This document shows, piece by piece, positions 47,374 to 57,302 of a stretch of 64,000 nt of DNA; position 1 is the first letter of the stretch; each line of letters begins with the position of its first letter. This DNA comes from Anabaena sp. UHCC 0204 (GTDB lineage: Bacteria; Cyanobacteriota; Cyanobacteriia; Cyanobacteriales; Nostocaceae). The position numbers and the translations under genes are program-made. Where the stretch lies: positions 91,611 through 155,610 of the forward strand of contig NZ_VIKW01000006.1 in assembly GCF_009711975.1 (NCBI RefSeq), read 5' to 3'. Below the pieces are notes generated by a model. The model was not told where the DNA came from, did not search any database, and saw nothing but the letters and a program-made list of their open reading frames with translations.

Positions 47374-49065
47374 ATGAAGACAAATTTACCAAATAATAAC
47401 CTGAAACAGTTTTTCTCCATAGAGAAATTAGCCCTAATAGCGATCGCTTTAGGCGTAATTCTACGAATCATTAATCTAGGAAGTAGAGAATTTTGGTATG
47501 ACGAAGTTTTATCATTACTTCTATCTACCAGTAAAAACAGTCTCTACAAAACCCCAGGGGATTTACCAGTAGTTTTATCACAATACACATCCTTATTAAA
47601 TTTACCCAATGAAGGAAGTATCCGCGACTTCTTATTAACTATCGTAGATTTAATTAAAAGTTTGTTACGGGGAGAACCTCATCCTCCCATATTCTTTTTG
47701 AGTCAACATTTTTGGTTACGTCTTTTTGGTAATAGTGAAGCCGGAATGCGGAGTTTAAACACATTATTTAGCATTGGGGCAATAGCAGGATCTTATGGTT
47801 TAGGAAAATTCGTTTTAGGACATCGGGGTGGACTATTATTTACAGCTTTGTTGGCGCTTAATCCATTTTATTTATTTCATTCTCTCAATGTCAGAATGTA
47901 TGCACCTCTAGTATTATGGGTAATTCTGAGTACATGGGCATTACTCCATCTGATTGCACAACAAAATTCTGACATTAGCCCCAGTCGTCGCAGTCAGTTG
48001 TTATGGAACGGACTCCTGATTATTTCTATTGCTGCTGGTTTAATGACTTTTTATTTATATGCCTATTGGATAATAGTTTTAGGAGTATTGGTACTTTATT
48101 TAGATAGACGACATTGGTTTCAACATGGTTTACGCTTAGGTGCTGGAGTCTTACTCACCATACCTTGGATACTATGGGGGACAATCAAACAACTTCGTAA
48201 TGCTGACTTAGATCGTTTTGGTAAAGCCCAATCTACATCACCTCCCTTGTTAAGACATTTACAGGATTTTGCTAACACTTTAGGTACTGATATACTGATA
48301 GGAGACTGGGCAACTAGTTTAGATCCTATTGTCATTACTTTAGCTGGTTGTTTAGTAATATTGGCATTTGTTAGTTTTAGTATCCATCTGTGGAAACAAG
48401 ATGAAAAAAGGAATTTAGGCATAGTTTTAATATTGGGGATTGTGCCGATATTACTGGCTTTATGCGTAGACATAGCTAGTAAAAAGTTTACCTTGGGTTT
48501 TGGTTTTGGAAGAACAATGATCATTATTCTCCCTGGCTGTTTATTATTAATAGCTTTGTGGGTAGAAAAGGCAATTGCTAAACAATGGCGTACCCTGATA
48601 GCGTCTGGTTTATTGCTGATATATCTAACTATTAGTATCGGCGATTTGAGTTTGCGAAATCGCACAGTTTTTCGTTCAATTGCCGAATTAGTTGCAAAAG
48701 ACGTAAATCAACCCACTTTAATTGCTATGAACTCTAAAGCTTGGGGTCATGTCAATCGTCTTGCTTATTACATACCCACAGACTCTTCTGTGATGCTTCT
48801 ATCTCAAACTCCAGCCAAACTAGCTACTTCTTTAGAACAAGTTCTCAAAGAAAAACCAGAAAAATATTTTCGGGTTCTTTGGTTAGATAGTGAATATCCT
48901 CTCTGGTCTAAACTGGAAACACAAGCAGAAGTTGAACTTGAACAAAAAAAAATTCAACAAATTTTATCCTCCCAATTTCAGTTAAAAGCAACTCAAAATC
49001 TGGCAGGGACGATGAATCTTGACAAATTTACCGCCAAGCTTTATACACGCTCATCTGGAACGTAA
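47374..49065 (+). CDS. GT39-like polyprenyl-phosphate-sugar glycosyltransferase
   Basis: A 563-residue protein with 10-11 membrane segments. The first periplasmic loop has REFWYDEVLSLLLS, the Asp-Glu pair typical of PMT/ArnT-like GT39 enzymes, and SEAGMRSLNTLFSIGAI is the conserved RLP-type region. Such enzymes use a polyprenyl-phosphate sugar (made by a DPM-type synthase, as encoded by the following gene) to glycosylate proteins or glycans outside the cytoplasmic membrane. The acceptor is unknown. Confidence 0.85.
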   Translation: MKTNLPNNNLKQFFSIEKLALIAIALGVILRIINLGSREFWYDEVLSLLLSTSKNSLYKTPGDLPVVLSQYTSLLNLPNEGSIRDFLLTIVDLIKSLLRGEPHPPIFFLSQHFWLRLFGNSEAGMRSLNTLFSIGAIAGSYGLGKFVLGHRGGLLFTALLALNPFYLFHSLNVRMYAPLVLWVILSTWALLHLIAQQNSDISPSRRSQLLWNGLLIISIAAGLMTFYLYAYWIIVLGVLVLYLDRRHWFQHGLRLGAGVLLTIPWILWGTIKQLRNADLDRFGKAQSTSPPLLRHLQDFANTLGTDILIGDWATSLDPIVITLAGCLVILAFVSFSIHLWKQDEKRNLGIVLILGIVPILLALCVDIASKKFTLGFGFGRTMIIILPGCLLLIALWVEKAIAKQWRTLIASGLLLIYLTISIGDLSLRNRTVFRSIAELVAKDVNQPTLIAMNSKAWGHVNRLAYYIPTDSSVMLLSQTPAKLATSLEQVLKEKPEKYFRVLWLDSEYPLWSKLETQAEVELEQKKIQQILSSQFQLKATQNLAGTMNLDKFTAKLYTRSSGT

Positions 49066-49246
49066 CAGAGATTACAGGTTAATCAGGCACAAAATTGAAG
49101 ATTCAAGCCATACACCCAGAAATCTTCAATCCTGTTTCCGGCTGTAAAATTTACCCATTGTTCGTATTATACTAAGAGTATTGTACTCTATTGATAGTTA
49201 ACCTTTATACAGACGATTTGGCAAGTTAGAATTTACTACTTATTTT

Positions 49247-50482
49247 ATGAATACAAACTCATCTAATTCCCTGTTAGTCGTCCCTACTGGTGCATTAAAA
49301 ATTTCAGAATTTAAGTCAGAGGATATGAATGGAGATCATCATATTCTTCTATCTTTAGTTATTCCTACTTATAAAGAGCGTGACAATATCGAAAATGTCG
49401 TTAATATCTTAAGTGGGTTACTAGATGCGGCTATTCCTGGTAATTATGAACTAATTGTAGTGGATGATGATAGCCCAGATCGGACATGGGAAGTAGCACA
49501 ATCGCTGATTCCAGATTATCCCCAGTTACGGGTAATGCGTCGTCAAGAGGAACGGGGATTGTCTTCGGCTGTGATTCGTGGTTGGCAAGCGGCTACAGGC
49601 AGTATTTTAGGTGTGATTGATGGAGACCTACAGCATCCCCCAGAGGTGTTGACACAACTATTAGAGAAGATAGAACAAGGCGCAGATTTAGCTTTAGCCA
49701 GTCGTCACGTAGACGGTGGTGGTGTGAGTAGTTGGAGTATAATTAGGCGCTTTTTATCACGGGGGGCGCAGGTTTTGGGCTTAGTAATTTTACCTGGAGT
49801 ATTAGGTAGAGTTTCTGACCCAATGAGTGGTTATTTCATGGTAAAACGGAGTGCGATCGCCGGGGCAACACTTAATCCAGTTGGGTATAAAATTCTCTTG
49901 GAAGTTATTGGCCGGGGACGAGTAGGAGAAATTGCTGAAGCTGGTTATGTATTCCGGGAACGCACAGAAGGCGAAAGCAAGGTAACATGGAAGCAATATT
50001 TAGAATACATCCATCATCTAGTCCGGTTACGGGTATCTACGGGACGCATAGGAAAAATTCGCAGAAAAGTTAACTTTCCCATTGGCAGATTTCTTCGTTT
50101 CGGTGCGGTGGGATTTAGTGGGGTATTTGTTGATTTAACAATATTTCACGTCATGCGGACTGTGATTAATTTGGGCTTAACTCGTAGTACAATTGTGTCT
50201 GCTGAAATCGCAATTCTCAATAATTTCCTCTGGAATGATTTGTGGACTTTTGGTGATATTTCCCGCAAACAGATAGGAAATCGTCAGCGGTTCAAAAGAT
50301 TTTTGAAGTTCAATATGGTTTGTTTAGCTGGGATAGTCATTCAAACTTTAGTAGTTAATTTCCTTTTTAATAGCTTGGGTATGAATCAATATTTAGCTAA
50401 GTTAATAGCGATCGCAGTTGCCACAATTTGGAATTTCTGGGTTAACCTAAAACTAAGCTGGCGAGTTACTGAAGTGAAATAA
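49247..50482 (+). CDS. Dolichol-phosphate-mannose-synthase-like GT2 fused to GtrA
   Basis: A 411-residue fusion. Residues about 35-265 are a GT2 domain (LSLVIPTYKERDNIENVVNI, VVDDDSPDRTWEVA, GVIDGDLQHPPEVL with the DxD-like metal site, GYKILLEVIGRGRVGEIAEA), and about 280-405 a GtrA-type domain of four membrane segments (FLRFGAVGFSGVFVDLTIFH). It should charge a polyprenyl phosphate with a hexose and help to flip or anchor the product. Position after two GT-C proteins supports a joint pathway. A 181-base gap separates it from the previous gene, so it may have its own promoter. Confidence 0.92.
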   Translation: MNTNSSNSLLVVPTGALKISEFKSEDMNGDHHILLSLVIPTYKERDNIENVVNILSGLLDAAIPGNYELIVVDDDSPDRTWEVAQSLIPDYPQLRVMRRQEERGLSSAVIRGWQAATGSILGVIDGDLQHPPEVLTQLLEKIEQGADLALASRHVDGGGVSSWSIIRRFLSRGAQVLGLVILPGVLGRVSDPMSGYFMVKRSAIAGATLNPVGYKILLEVIGRGRVGEIAEAGYVFRERTEGESKVTWKQYLEYIHHLVRLRVSTGRIGKIRRKVNFPIGRFLRFGAVGFSGVFVDLTIFHVMRTVINLGLTRSTIVSAEIAILNNFLWNDLWTFGDISRKQIGNRQRFKRFLKFNMVCLAGIVIQTLVVNFLFNSLGMNQYLAKLIAIAVATIWNFWVNLKLSWRVTEVK

Positions 50483-50734
50483 TTGGCAAGAACCAGAAGT
50501 CAGGAGTCACCGAGGAAGAATTAGAAAAAGAGAAGAATAGTTTTGAATCTGGTCAAGTGATAGGTTTTTGCTAGTTTCAACGCTTATTCCTTGCACCTGA
50601 TTCACCTTTTCAACCTTCAAACTCTTGATATATCTAAGTTTTAGCTTGATTCAGCAAGCCCTCACCAGGATAAATGTGTAATATTTACAATACCAATGTG
50701 AATTATCACCGTCAAAAAATTGGTCATTAATTAA

Positions 50735-51319
50735 TCAGGTCTGATTTTCAAGTTTTGGTAAGATAGTTTTGAATTCATCTTGATTTAGAGTCGCTAAATA
50801 AAGTTCGATATCAATATGAGGATAACGGTTGCGAATTAACCAATAAGCTCGATTTAAATAATCTGTATGTACTTGTAACTCTCTTTCTGGATCTTTGCTT
50901 AAATTAGAATCAATCATGATTGCATAAGCCCCACAATCTTGATGATCTATGATAATTACTTTGTTAATATGATGGAGTCTATAGGATAGATCTAACTGAT
51001 CCCAAAATGCTTCAGCATCAGCTGGGTGGGGAAAACCTGTTATAGCTAAAGAAGCACCTGCTAAAGCTGTCCAATCATACTCACCCAGTAAATGTTTATT
51101 TCTTAAAAAATAGCGTTCTGCTGTCAAAAATCGAAAGTCTATACAACTCAGAATTAAAGCTTTTGCTTGATATGTTACGGCTCTAGCAGGTGCTGCTGAT
51201 TGTAGAACAGAAAAAGCTACTGCTCCGGGAAGGAGCGATTTGAGAAAATAACGACGACTAGCCAAGGGATGACAACAAGGACATGGATGATTATGCAATT
51301 GATTGATGATATTCTTCAT
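50735..51319 (-). CDS. Tat-exported carbonic-anhydrase-like protein
   Basis: About 194 residues from the ATG at 51319. The N-terminus has Cys-rich CPCCH followed by a twin-arginine motif SRRYFLKS and a hydrophobic stretch ending APARA, a clear Tat signal. The mature domain has SCIDFRF (Cys-x-Asp-x-Arg) and, about 90 residues on, DHQDCGAY (His-x2-Cys), the three zinc ligands and Asp-Arg dyad of beta-carbonic anhydrases. It is shorter than standard enzymes and otherwise diverged, so catalysis of bicarbonate/CO2 exchange in the periplasm is plausible but not proved. A frame extension of 21 codons upstream is rejected because it would spoil the signal. Confidence 0.75.
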   Translation of the reverse strand: MKNIINQLHNHPCPCCHPLASRRYFLKSLLPGAVAFSVLQSAAPARAVTYQAKALILSCIDFRFLTAERYFLRNKHLLGEYDWTALAGASLAITGFPHPADAEAFWDQLDLSYRLHHINKVIIIDHQDCGAYAIMIDSNLSKDPERELQVHTDYLNRAYWLIRNRYPHIDIELYLATLNQDEFKTILPKLENQT

Positions 51320-51448
51320 TTTTGATAAGTAGATTTTTTGATGATCATTGAAGTTTAAACCTAGCACTAAAATTATTGTCAATAATTTGCCAGTTGTTTT
51401 TAGAAATAAAAACTCTCATACATAATTTGTTGATGCACACAGTATGTG

Positions 51449-51659
51449 TTATTCCATCTTTTCCAATGCCTCACGCACATTAACAAGATGGTTGTTAAAC
51501 ACTTCCAGTGCAGCATCTAGCACTTTGAAAATAGCTGGATCACGAATCGAGTAAAAGACGTAGTTGCCTTGTTTGCGACTCGTTACCAGAAAAATTTCTA
51601 GTTTTTAAGTCATCCAAGTGGATGTGTTTGCCGATACTGGGGGTATATTCACTTTGGTT
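51449..51659 (-). pseudogene. Broken ArsR/SmtB-family regulator gene
   Basis: The minus strand encodes FLVTSRKQGNYVFYSIRDPA and ends NVREALEKMEE plus stop (51449-51451), the C-terminal half of an ArsR-type winged helix repressor. Just upstream a second frame reads NQSEYTPSIGKHIHLDDLK, the recognition-helix region. The two parts are in different frames near 51605, and the N-terminal third with a start codon is missing. It is therefore a frameshifted and truncated remnant. The stretch 51320-52015 holds otherwise only the palindrome at 51738. Confidence 0.65.
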
Positions 51660-51737
51660 GAGGATAAAAATCTCTACAAATGCTAAGACTATTAAGTAGG
51701 CAGGCAAAATTAATTATATAAAAGATTTGGATTTAAT

Positions 51738-51800
51738 GTAGGGGTAGCGCCCCCGTGCCTACCCCGGTATTTGGGGCAACCACAGGGGGTTTGCCCCTAC
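51738..51800. repeat. GTAGGGG palindromic dispersed repeat
   Basis: Starts GTAGGGGTAGCGCCCCCGTG and ends GGGGGTTTGCCCCTAC, so that the ends GTAGGGG and CCCCTAC pair, with an inner GTAGGGG/CTACCCC pair. This is a widespread REP-like intergenic palindrome of cyanobacteria. A related shorter unit is at 54632-54660. Confidence 0.75.
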
Positions 51801-52015
51801 AAAATTGATTGATTTAGGGATTTTTAAAATGTTCAATTTATTTTGCATTACTACTTAAAACACCAATCCAATAACACCATTGAATCTAAGTTGAAGGAAA
51901 CTTTTTTGGTAATCTGATTGGTGTGAGTATTTACACTCTCATTGATTTACCAGTAGATGGGGCTGAATTTCTGCCAAATCCCAGTCATTTTGTTTTTTGG
52001 GCGATTTCTAAAAAA

Positions 52016-52567
52016 TTAACTTTTTTTAGTGGTTTGCATATAACGGTAAATAGCAGCAATATTCCGAGCATCATCAATTCCTCGATGATGTGTACCTTGT
52101 AATTCTATGCCTAAATGTTTAAGGGCTTGTGCCATACCAAATTTATGAGATACACCTAAATATTCAGAAAATTCCTGTTTAATATTTCTGTGTTCTGCAC
52201 CAAAAGGATAAGCAATATGATGGAATTTACAATCTTGTAAAAATTGCGATTTATCGTAATTACCCCAAGAACAGAATATATGATGAGGAAATAAATTCAT
52301 CCAATCTGTTAATTTTGACATCGCTTCTGGGAAATTTGGTGCTGTGTCAACTTGTGGTTGAGAAATACTGGTTAGTTCTGTACAAAAAGGTGTAAGTTGG
52401 GGATTTCTGACAGGTTTAATAAACTGTTGAAACTCAGAATCAATTTCCCATGTTTGACGATTTAGCATTACCGCACCAATTTCGATGATTTCCATCTCAT
52501 GACGGGGAACAGTTCTTTTGTCACAACAAGTAGCTTCAAGATCAATGATTAGAAAATAGTGATTCAT
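52016..52567 (-). CDS. DEDDh 3'-5' exonuclease (ERI-1/KapD-like)
   Basis: A 183-residue exonuclease of the RNase T/DnaQ fold. Motif I is FLIIDLEATCCD (Asp and Glu), motif II lies in FCSWGNYDKSQFLQDC (Asp) and motif III in HHRGIDDARNIAAIYRYM (His and Asp), so all DEDDh residues are present. FCTELTSISQPQVDTAPNFP resembles the ERI-1/3'hExo subgroup, which trims structured RNA ends in eukaryotes. The bacterial substrate is not known. Confidence 0.9.
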   Translation of the reverse strand: MNHYFLIIDLEATCCDKRTVPRHEMEIIEIGAVMLNRQTWEIDSEFQQFIKPVRNPQLTPFCTELTSISQPQVDTAPNFPEAMSKLTDWMNLFPHHIFCSWGNYDKSQFLQDCKFHHIAYPFGAEHRNIKQEFSEYLGVSHKFGMAQALKHLGIELQGTHHRGIDDARNIAAIYRYMQTTKKS

Positions 52568-52677
52568 AAATAACCTTACAATTAAAATTTCGGTATTTCG
52601 GTATTGTGCTGACTATTTAGATGGTTTTTATGAAGTTTTGAACAATATAACAGGCATATTATTTTTTGACCAAAAAA

Positions 52678-53769
52678 CTAACCAGCTTTTAACTTTTGGG
52701 ATCTTTGTTTTCTAATTAATTCAATTGGCTCAGATACATATTTTATGAGAAAATAAGAAATTCCAAATGATAAAATTGCTACTAATACTCCTTTTGAATT
52801 TTCTAGACCTAATCTACGGACGTAAGGAGAAATGATTAATATTACTAGCATATGAACTATATAAACAGGATAAGAATATTCGCCTAATTTTGCATCTTGT
52901 CGAGAGTTTTTAGAGATTTTAAACAAAGAAGGAATTGAGAGAGTTGCAAGAAGAAATAACAACCAATTTTTCCAATCAAAAGCCGGGATAAATTGGTAAA
53001 ACAATATAGAAGCTAGAAAAGTTACTGATATTATCCAATCCTTTTTTTGAATTTGTTTATCTTTTATGAAGGAATAAATCCTATAAGAGATTGTACCCAA
53101 CAAAAAAAGAGCAATTTCAGTGGGGAAAAATCTATAAGTCCAAGGGTCTTTATTCCAGCCAATGTAAAAATAAATAAAGAACTTTAGTAAAATACTGCAC
53201 AGAATTAAACATAAAATTATCCAAGTTTTTTTACGAACTATAAAAGGGGCTATCAGGTAAAATGTGAGTTCTACACTTAAAGTCCATGCTTGAGGAATAA
53301 GTAAAAATTTCCAAAATTGTGGTTCTGTAGCTAAAAAATTATGTGTAAAAAATAATGTACCATTATTAGGATTAAATCCCAAAAACATAACAATGTCTTG
53401 TCCAAACAAAAATATATTAGTTAGTAATTGAAAAAGAAAAATTCCAATACCCATACTCTGAAAATATTGAAAATAATATTCCAGATTCCACCAATTACCA
53501 ACTATCACCCCGGAACAAGTTAAAGTAGTGATTGTTAATCCTAGTACCACCCAATAAATAGGATAAATTCTTAAAAACCTATTTGAGATGAATAAACTAT
53601 AACTGCCTTTGCCAGTATATTTATTTTCTAAAATCATGGTCATATAAAATCCAGAGATAATAAAAAACAATTCTACAGATATAGCACCTCCTGTTAACTT
53701 TAATCCAAATAAATCTTTAGTATGTGCAGCTACAACAGCTAAAGCTAAAAGTATTCTAAGTAGTCCCAT
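52678..53769 (-). CDS. Acyltransferase-3 family membrane protein (OafA-like)
   Basis: A 363-residue protein with about ten membrane segments. The N-terminal MGLLRILLALAVVAAHTKDL carries the catalytic His of the Acyltransferase_3 family, followed by GGAISVELFFIISGFYMTMI and the FLRIYPIYWV motif. Family members O-acetylate surface polysaccharides or lipids. The base composition is more AT-rich than in the neighbours, which often marks surface-glycan genes that vary between strains. A 148-residue membrane protein gene precedes it by 9 bases, so the two are probably cotranscribed. Confidence 0.9.
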   Translation of the reverse strand: MGLLRILLALAVVAAHTKDLFGLKLTGGAISVELFFIISGFYMTMILENKYTGKGSYSLFISNRFLRIYPIYWVVLGLTITTLTCSGVIVGNWWNLEYYFQYFQSMGIGIFLFQLLTNIFLFGQDIVMFLGFNPNNGTLFFTHNFLATEPQFWKFLLIPQAWTLSVELTFYLIAPFIVRKKTWIILCLILCSILLKFFIYFYIGWNKDPWTYRFFPTEIALFLLGTISYRIYSFIKDKQIQKKDWIISVTFLASILFYQFIPAFDWKNWLLFLLATLSIPSLFKISKNSRQDAKLGEYSYPVYIVHMLVILIISPYVRRLGLENSKGVLVAILSFGISYFLIKYVSEPIELIRKQRSQKLKAG

Positions 53770-53778
53770 AATTTACCT

Positions 53779-54225
53779 TCAATTGGATGAAAACGGTTTT
53801 AGCCAACTAAGTAAAATAGCTTTATCTAGAGCAAAAGCTGCTAAAGCAAACCATAATATACTTTCGCCTGCTAAGATCAAAAAAGGCAAAACCGAATTAT
53901 TTATATTCCAGCCAACTTCTATTTGCGTTAAACCCCGCACCAACCCAAAAGCCCAAACTCCACCAGTTTTGAGGTGAGGATTTGAATCTACACGGATAAT
54001 ATAGCGGTAGGTAACACCAAATAAAAAACCAGAAAACCCGGCTATTACACCACTTAGTAACACCTGTAAATTTACTATATCAATTTTATCATAAGTAAGT
54101 ATGGGAAAATACTTTGCCAGCCACCAAACATTAATAAAGCCAGTGGTCAGGAACGCCAAACCTAACGATATACTGCCAATAACTCCCGCTTTCAAGGATT
54201 CTAACCGTTCTGGCATTAATTCCAT
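53779..54225 (-). CDS. Conserved hypothetical membrane protein, 148 aa
   Basis: A 148-residue protein with four membrane segments (about 13-36, 54-76, 88-100 less certain, 108-140). Residues YIIRVDSNPHLKTGGVWAFG and VRGLTQIEVGWNIN form a conserved-looking loop. I recognise the pattern as a cyanobacterial protein of unknown role but know no name. It is 9 bases upstream of the acyltransferase gene and divergent from petN. Confidence 0.7.
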   Translation of the reverse strand: MELMPERLESLKAGVIGSISLGLAFLTTGFINVWWLAKYFPILTYDKIDIVNLQVLLSGVIAGFSGFLFGVTYRYIIRVDSNPHLKTGGVWAFGLVRGLTQIEVGWNINNSVLPFLILAGESILWFALAAFALDKAILLSWLKPFSSN

Positions 54226-54326
54226 AATTTTCCTAAACCTTCTATCAATACAGTTAATGAATCAGCCGCGTTTTCCCGGTATTATAAATATTAGAGACCT
54301 TTTGCAATTATTTGAAAAGTAAAACT

Positions 54327-54413
54327 ATGATTTTGACACTGGGTTGGGTATCACTGTTAGTTGTGTTTACATGGTCGATTTCTATGGTAGTTTGGGGACG
54401 CAACGGACTATAG
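54327..54413 (+). CDS. petN: Cytochrome b6f complex subunit PetN
   Basis: A 28-residue single-helix protein, [18 protein letters not shown] and then [10 protein letters not shown], matching PetN (subunit VIII) across its entire length. It sits at the periphery of the thylakoid b6f dimer and is needed for its stability and for linear electron transport. The other pet genes are elsewhere, as is usual. It is followed after 7 bases by a gene for a 53-residue membrane protein. Confidence 0.95.
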   Translation: MILTLGWVSLLVVFTWSISMVVWGRNGL

Positions 54414-54420
54414 AGGAATC

Positions 54421-54582
54421 GTGGAAAGTCCATTTTTGAGTATTTTGGCTTTATTTGCCATAGTGCTGCTAGTAGGAGTCACTGGTGGTGTTGTTTATTT
54501 AACATTAGCAGATTGGCGCGATCGCCGTCGTCTCGAAGACGAAACCCGCGAAGCCAGACGCAGCACTAGCAAGCGAAAATGA
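54421..54582 (+). CDS. Small membrane protein next to petN, 53 aa
   Basis: Reads from a GTG start at 54421 preceded by AGAGGAATC, 7 bases after petN. It has one membrane segment (FLSILALFAIVLLVGVTGGV) followed by a strongly charged tail (ADWRDRRRLEDETREARRST) that contains a HIP1-like GCGATCGC. The tight spacing suggests cotranscription with petN. The family is not named as far as I know, but gene order and codon pattern support a real gene. Confidence 0.75.
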   Translation: MESPFLSILALFAIVLLVGVTGGVVYLTLADWRDRRRLEDETREARRSTSKRK

Positions 54583-54761
54583 TTCAATTACAGCACATAT
54601 TGGGCTGTATTTTGCGTAAAACACTGTTTATGTAGGGGCAAGAATAGCTTGTTTCCCTACATAATCTATATTTATCACCTCACCAATACCAAGATTTATT
54701 GCTACATTAAAATAAGACCAACAATATAAAAATCCGCTTGGGAACGGAGAATAATTTTCAT

Positions 54762-57287
54762 ATGGAACTCAAACAACCAACTTCCCAACCAATATATCAA
54801 ACAAATATGACATTTTCTCTAGATCGTAGAGAAAGACAAAAAGCTTTGTCTAGAGTAATTGCTCGAATTCGGGAGTCTCTAGATATAGATATTATTTTTA
54901 CAGTCACAGTAACTGAAGTTCGTCAGTTACTAAATACTGACAGAGTGGGAGTATTTCGGTTTGACAAGGAATTAGATTGTCAAGGTGAATTTATATATGA
55001 AGACGTAGATCAAAAATGGGTTTCTGCATTATCAACTAAACTGCATGAACACTATTGTGCAGAAGATTTTACCCAACTCTATCAAGAAGGCAGAATTAAA
55101 GTTATATCTGATATTTATCAAGACATTAATTGTGATTGTCAGGTTAAAAGTTTAGAAAAATTTCAAGTCCGTGCCAATATAGCTGTCCCCCTCATAAAAG
55201 GCAAAGATTTATGGGGATTATTGTGTATTCATCAATGTAGTCAACCCCGGCAATGGGAAGAATCAGAAATTGAATTTGTACAATTAATTTCTGAACATTT
55301 GGGAGTAGCTTTACAACAAGCTGATTATATAGAACAAGTTAAATTACAATCAGCCCAACTTGCACAAGCAAAAGCTAGAGAAAAATCGGCAGAACATCAA
55401 AAAACCATTGCCAAAACGATTGAAAAAATTCGTCAATCATTAGACTTAGAGAGTATTTTTCGCACAACTACGGACGAACTCAGACATTTACTAAATGTTG
55501 ATCGTGCAGCCATTTATCGTTTTAATCCTGATTGGAGTGGTGAATTTGTCTTTGAATCTGTAGCTGAAGGTTGGGTAAAGCTGATGGACGAACAGCTACA
55601 GCGTCCAGAGATAGGTGATAATATTAGTGAATGTAAATTAAAAGATTTAGTAGAACCACCAACTGACACCTACTTACAAGATACAGGTGGTGGTCGGTTT
55701 GCTAAAGGTGAAGTATATCGTGTTTGTGATGATATTTACAATTGCGGATTTAACAATTGTTACATCCAAGTTTTAGAAAGCTATCAAGCAAAAGCTTATG
55801 TAATTATTGCTATTCTCTATAATCACAAAATTTGGGGATTATTAGCAGTTTACCAAAATACACAATCCCGTGATTGGCAACAAGATGAAGTCTACTTACT
55901 CACACAAGTTAGTTCACAATTGGGTGTAGCTTTACAGCAAGCTGAATATTTACAAACATTGCGGAAACAAGCATCCGAAATTAGCAAAGCAGCCGAAAGA
56001 CAAAGAGCATTAGTAAATACTGTTGATAAAATTAGGCAGTCTTTAGATATTGATATTATCTTTAAAACTACTACTCAAGAAGTCGGGAGATTATTGGAAG
56101 TAGAACGAGTAGCAATTTATCGTTTTCATGCTGATTGGAGTGGTGAATTTGTCGCTGATTCTATTTTGGATAATTGGACAACAGTTGCTAAACCTCAACC
56201 TATAACTGAACTGGTGCTTCTACAAGAAACAAAAGCGGGAAAATATGCCAGAAATGAAGTTTTTGTTCCCATTTCTCAAGGTGAAAAGCTATGGGGATTG
56301 TTAGTAGCTTATCAAAATTCCCAACCTCGTTATTGGCAAGAGGAAGAAATCAATTTATTAGCACAAGTTGGTGTGCAATTGGGTGTAGCAATACAACAAG
56401 CTGAATCTTTAAAACAGATGCAGATACAAAAGGAAGAAATTGCCCAAACTTTGAAAGAATTACAGCGCACTCAAAGCAAGTTAATTCAAAGTGAAAAAAT
56501 GGCGGGTTTAGGTCAGTTAATTGCTGGGTTAGCACACGAAATTAATAACCCGATTAGTTTCATTTACGGTAATATTCCTTATGTGACTGACCATGTAAAA
56601 GATTTATTAAATTTAGTGCGTCTTTACCAGAATAACTATCCCCAAGCAATAGGAGAAATTCAAGATCAGTTAGCAGAAATAGATTTAGACTTCATTAATG
56701 ATGATTTGCCCAAAATGCTCAATTCTATGATGGGTGGAGCAGATCGTATTCGTCAATTGGTGATTTCATTAAGAACTTTTTCTCGTCTTGATGAAGCTGA
56801 AATGAAGCCTGTTAATTTACATGAAGGAATTGATAGCACTCTCTCAATTTTACAACATCGGTTTCAACAACATAATAATACCCTAAAAATTGCAGTCATT
56901 AAAGAATATGGTGAATTACCGCCGATAGTTTGTTATGCTGCTCAAATGAATCAGGTATTTATGAATCTTCTCACTAATGCCCTTGATGGTTTAAAAGAAT
57001 CATTTACAGAAAGTCCAAAAATTTGGATTCGGACAAAAGTTATAGATAATATTCATCTGCAAATTTGTATTGCTGATAATGGTTGTGGGATTGCGGAAAA
57101 TGTACGCGATCGCATTTTTGAACCTTTCTTTACGACGAAAGAACCTGGACAAGGTAGCGGTTTAGGATTATCTGTGAGTTATCAAATCATTGTCGAAAAA
57201 CACGGTGGACAAATTAAGTGCATTTCTGAATTAGGGAAAGGATGTGAGTTTATAATTGAAATGCCAATTCAGCAGAATTTAGTCTAA
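54762..57287 (+). CDS. Triple-GAF soluble sensor histidine kinase
   Basis: 841 residues from the ATG at 54762 (an upstream TTG is less likely). Three GAF domains lie at about 35-190, 235-405 and 430-565, each preceded by a similar helix ([20 protein letters not shown]) and each ending in [17 protein letters not shown] or similar, evidence of internal duplication. A coiled coil is followed by the HisKA-like domain with His592 ([11 protein letters not shown]) and the ATPase domain ([30 protein letters not shown]). No receiver domain or membrane segment. GAF2 has inserted Cys-containing loops ([14 protein letters not shown]), as in phytochrome-like GAFs of the CBCR type, but the canonical bilin motif is not obvious. 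A cognate regulator is not adjacent. Confidence 0.92.
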   Translation: MELKQPTSQPIYQTNMTFSLDRRERQKALSRVIARIRESLDIDIIFTVTVTEVRQLLNTDRVGVFRFDKELDCQGEFIYEDVDQKWVSALSTKLHEHYCAEDFTQLYQEGRIKVISDIYQDINCDCQVKSLEKFQVRANIAVPLIKGKDLWGLLCIHQCSQPRQWEESEIEFVQLISEHLGVALQQADYIEQVKLQSAQLAQAKAREKSAEHQKTIAKTIEKIRQSLDLESIFRTTTDELRHLLNVDRAAIYRFNPDWSGEFVFESVAEGWVKLMDEQLQRPEIGDNISECKLKDLVEPPTDTYLQDTGGGRFAKGEVYRVCDDIYNCGFNNCYIQVLESYQAKAYVIIAILYNHKIWGLLAVYQNTQSRDWQQDEVYLLTQVSSQLGVALQQAEYLQTLRKQASEISKAAERQRALVNTVDKIRQSLDIDIIFKTTTQEVGRLLEVERVAIYRFHADWSGEFVADSILDNWTTVAKPQPITELVLLQETKAGKYARNEVFVPISQGEKLWGLLVAYQNSQPRYWQEEEINLLAQVGVQLGVAIQQAESLKQMQIQKEEIAQTLKELQRTQSKLIQSEKMAGLGQLIAGLAHEINNPISFIYGNIPYVTDHVKDLLNLVRLYQNNYPQAIGEIQDQLAEIDLDFINDDLPKMLNSMMGGADRIRQLVISLRTFSRLDEAEMKPVNLHEGIDSTLSILQHRFQQHNNTLKIAVIKEYGELPPIVCYAAQMNQVFMNLLTNALDGLKESFTESPKIWIRTKVIDNIHLQICIADNGCGIAENVRDRIFEPFFTTKEPGQGSGLGLSVSYQIIVEKHGGQIKCISELGKGCEFIIEMPIQQNLV

Positions 57288-57302
57288 CTATTGAAGAAGA
57301 AA

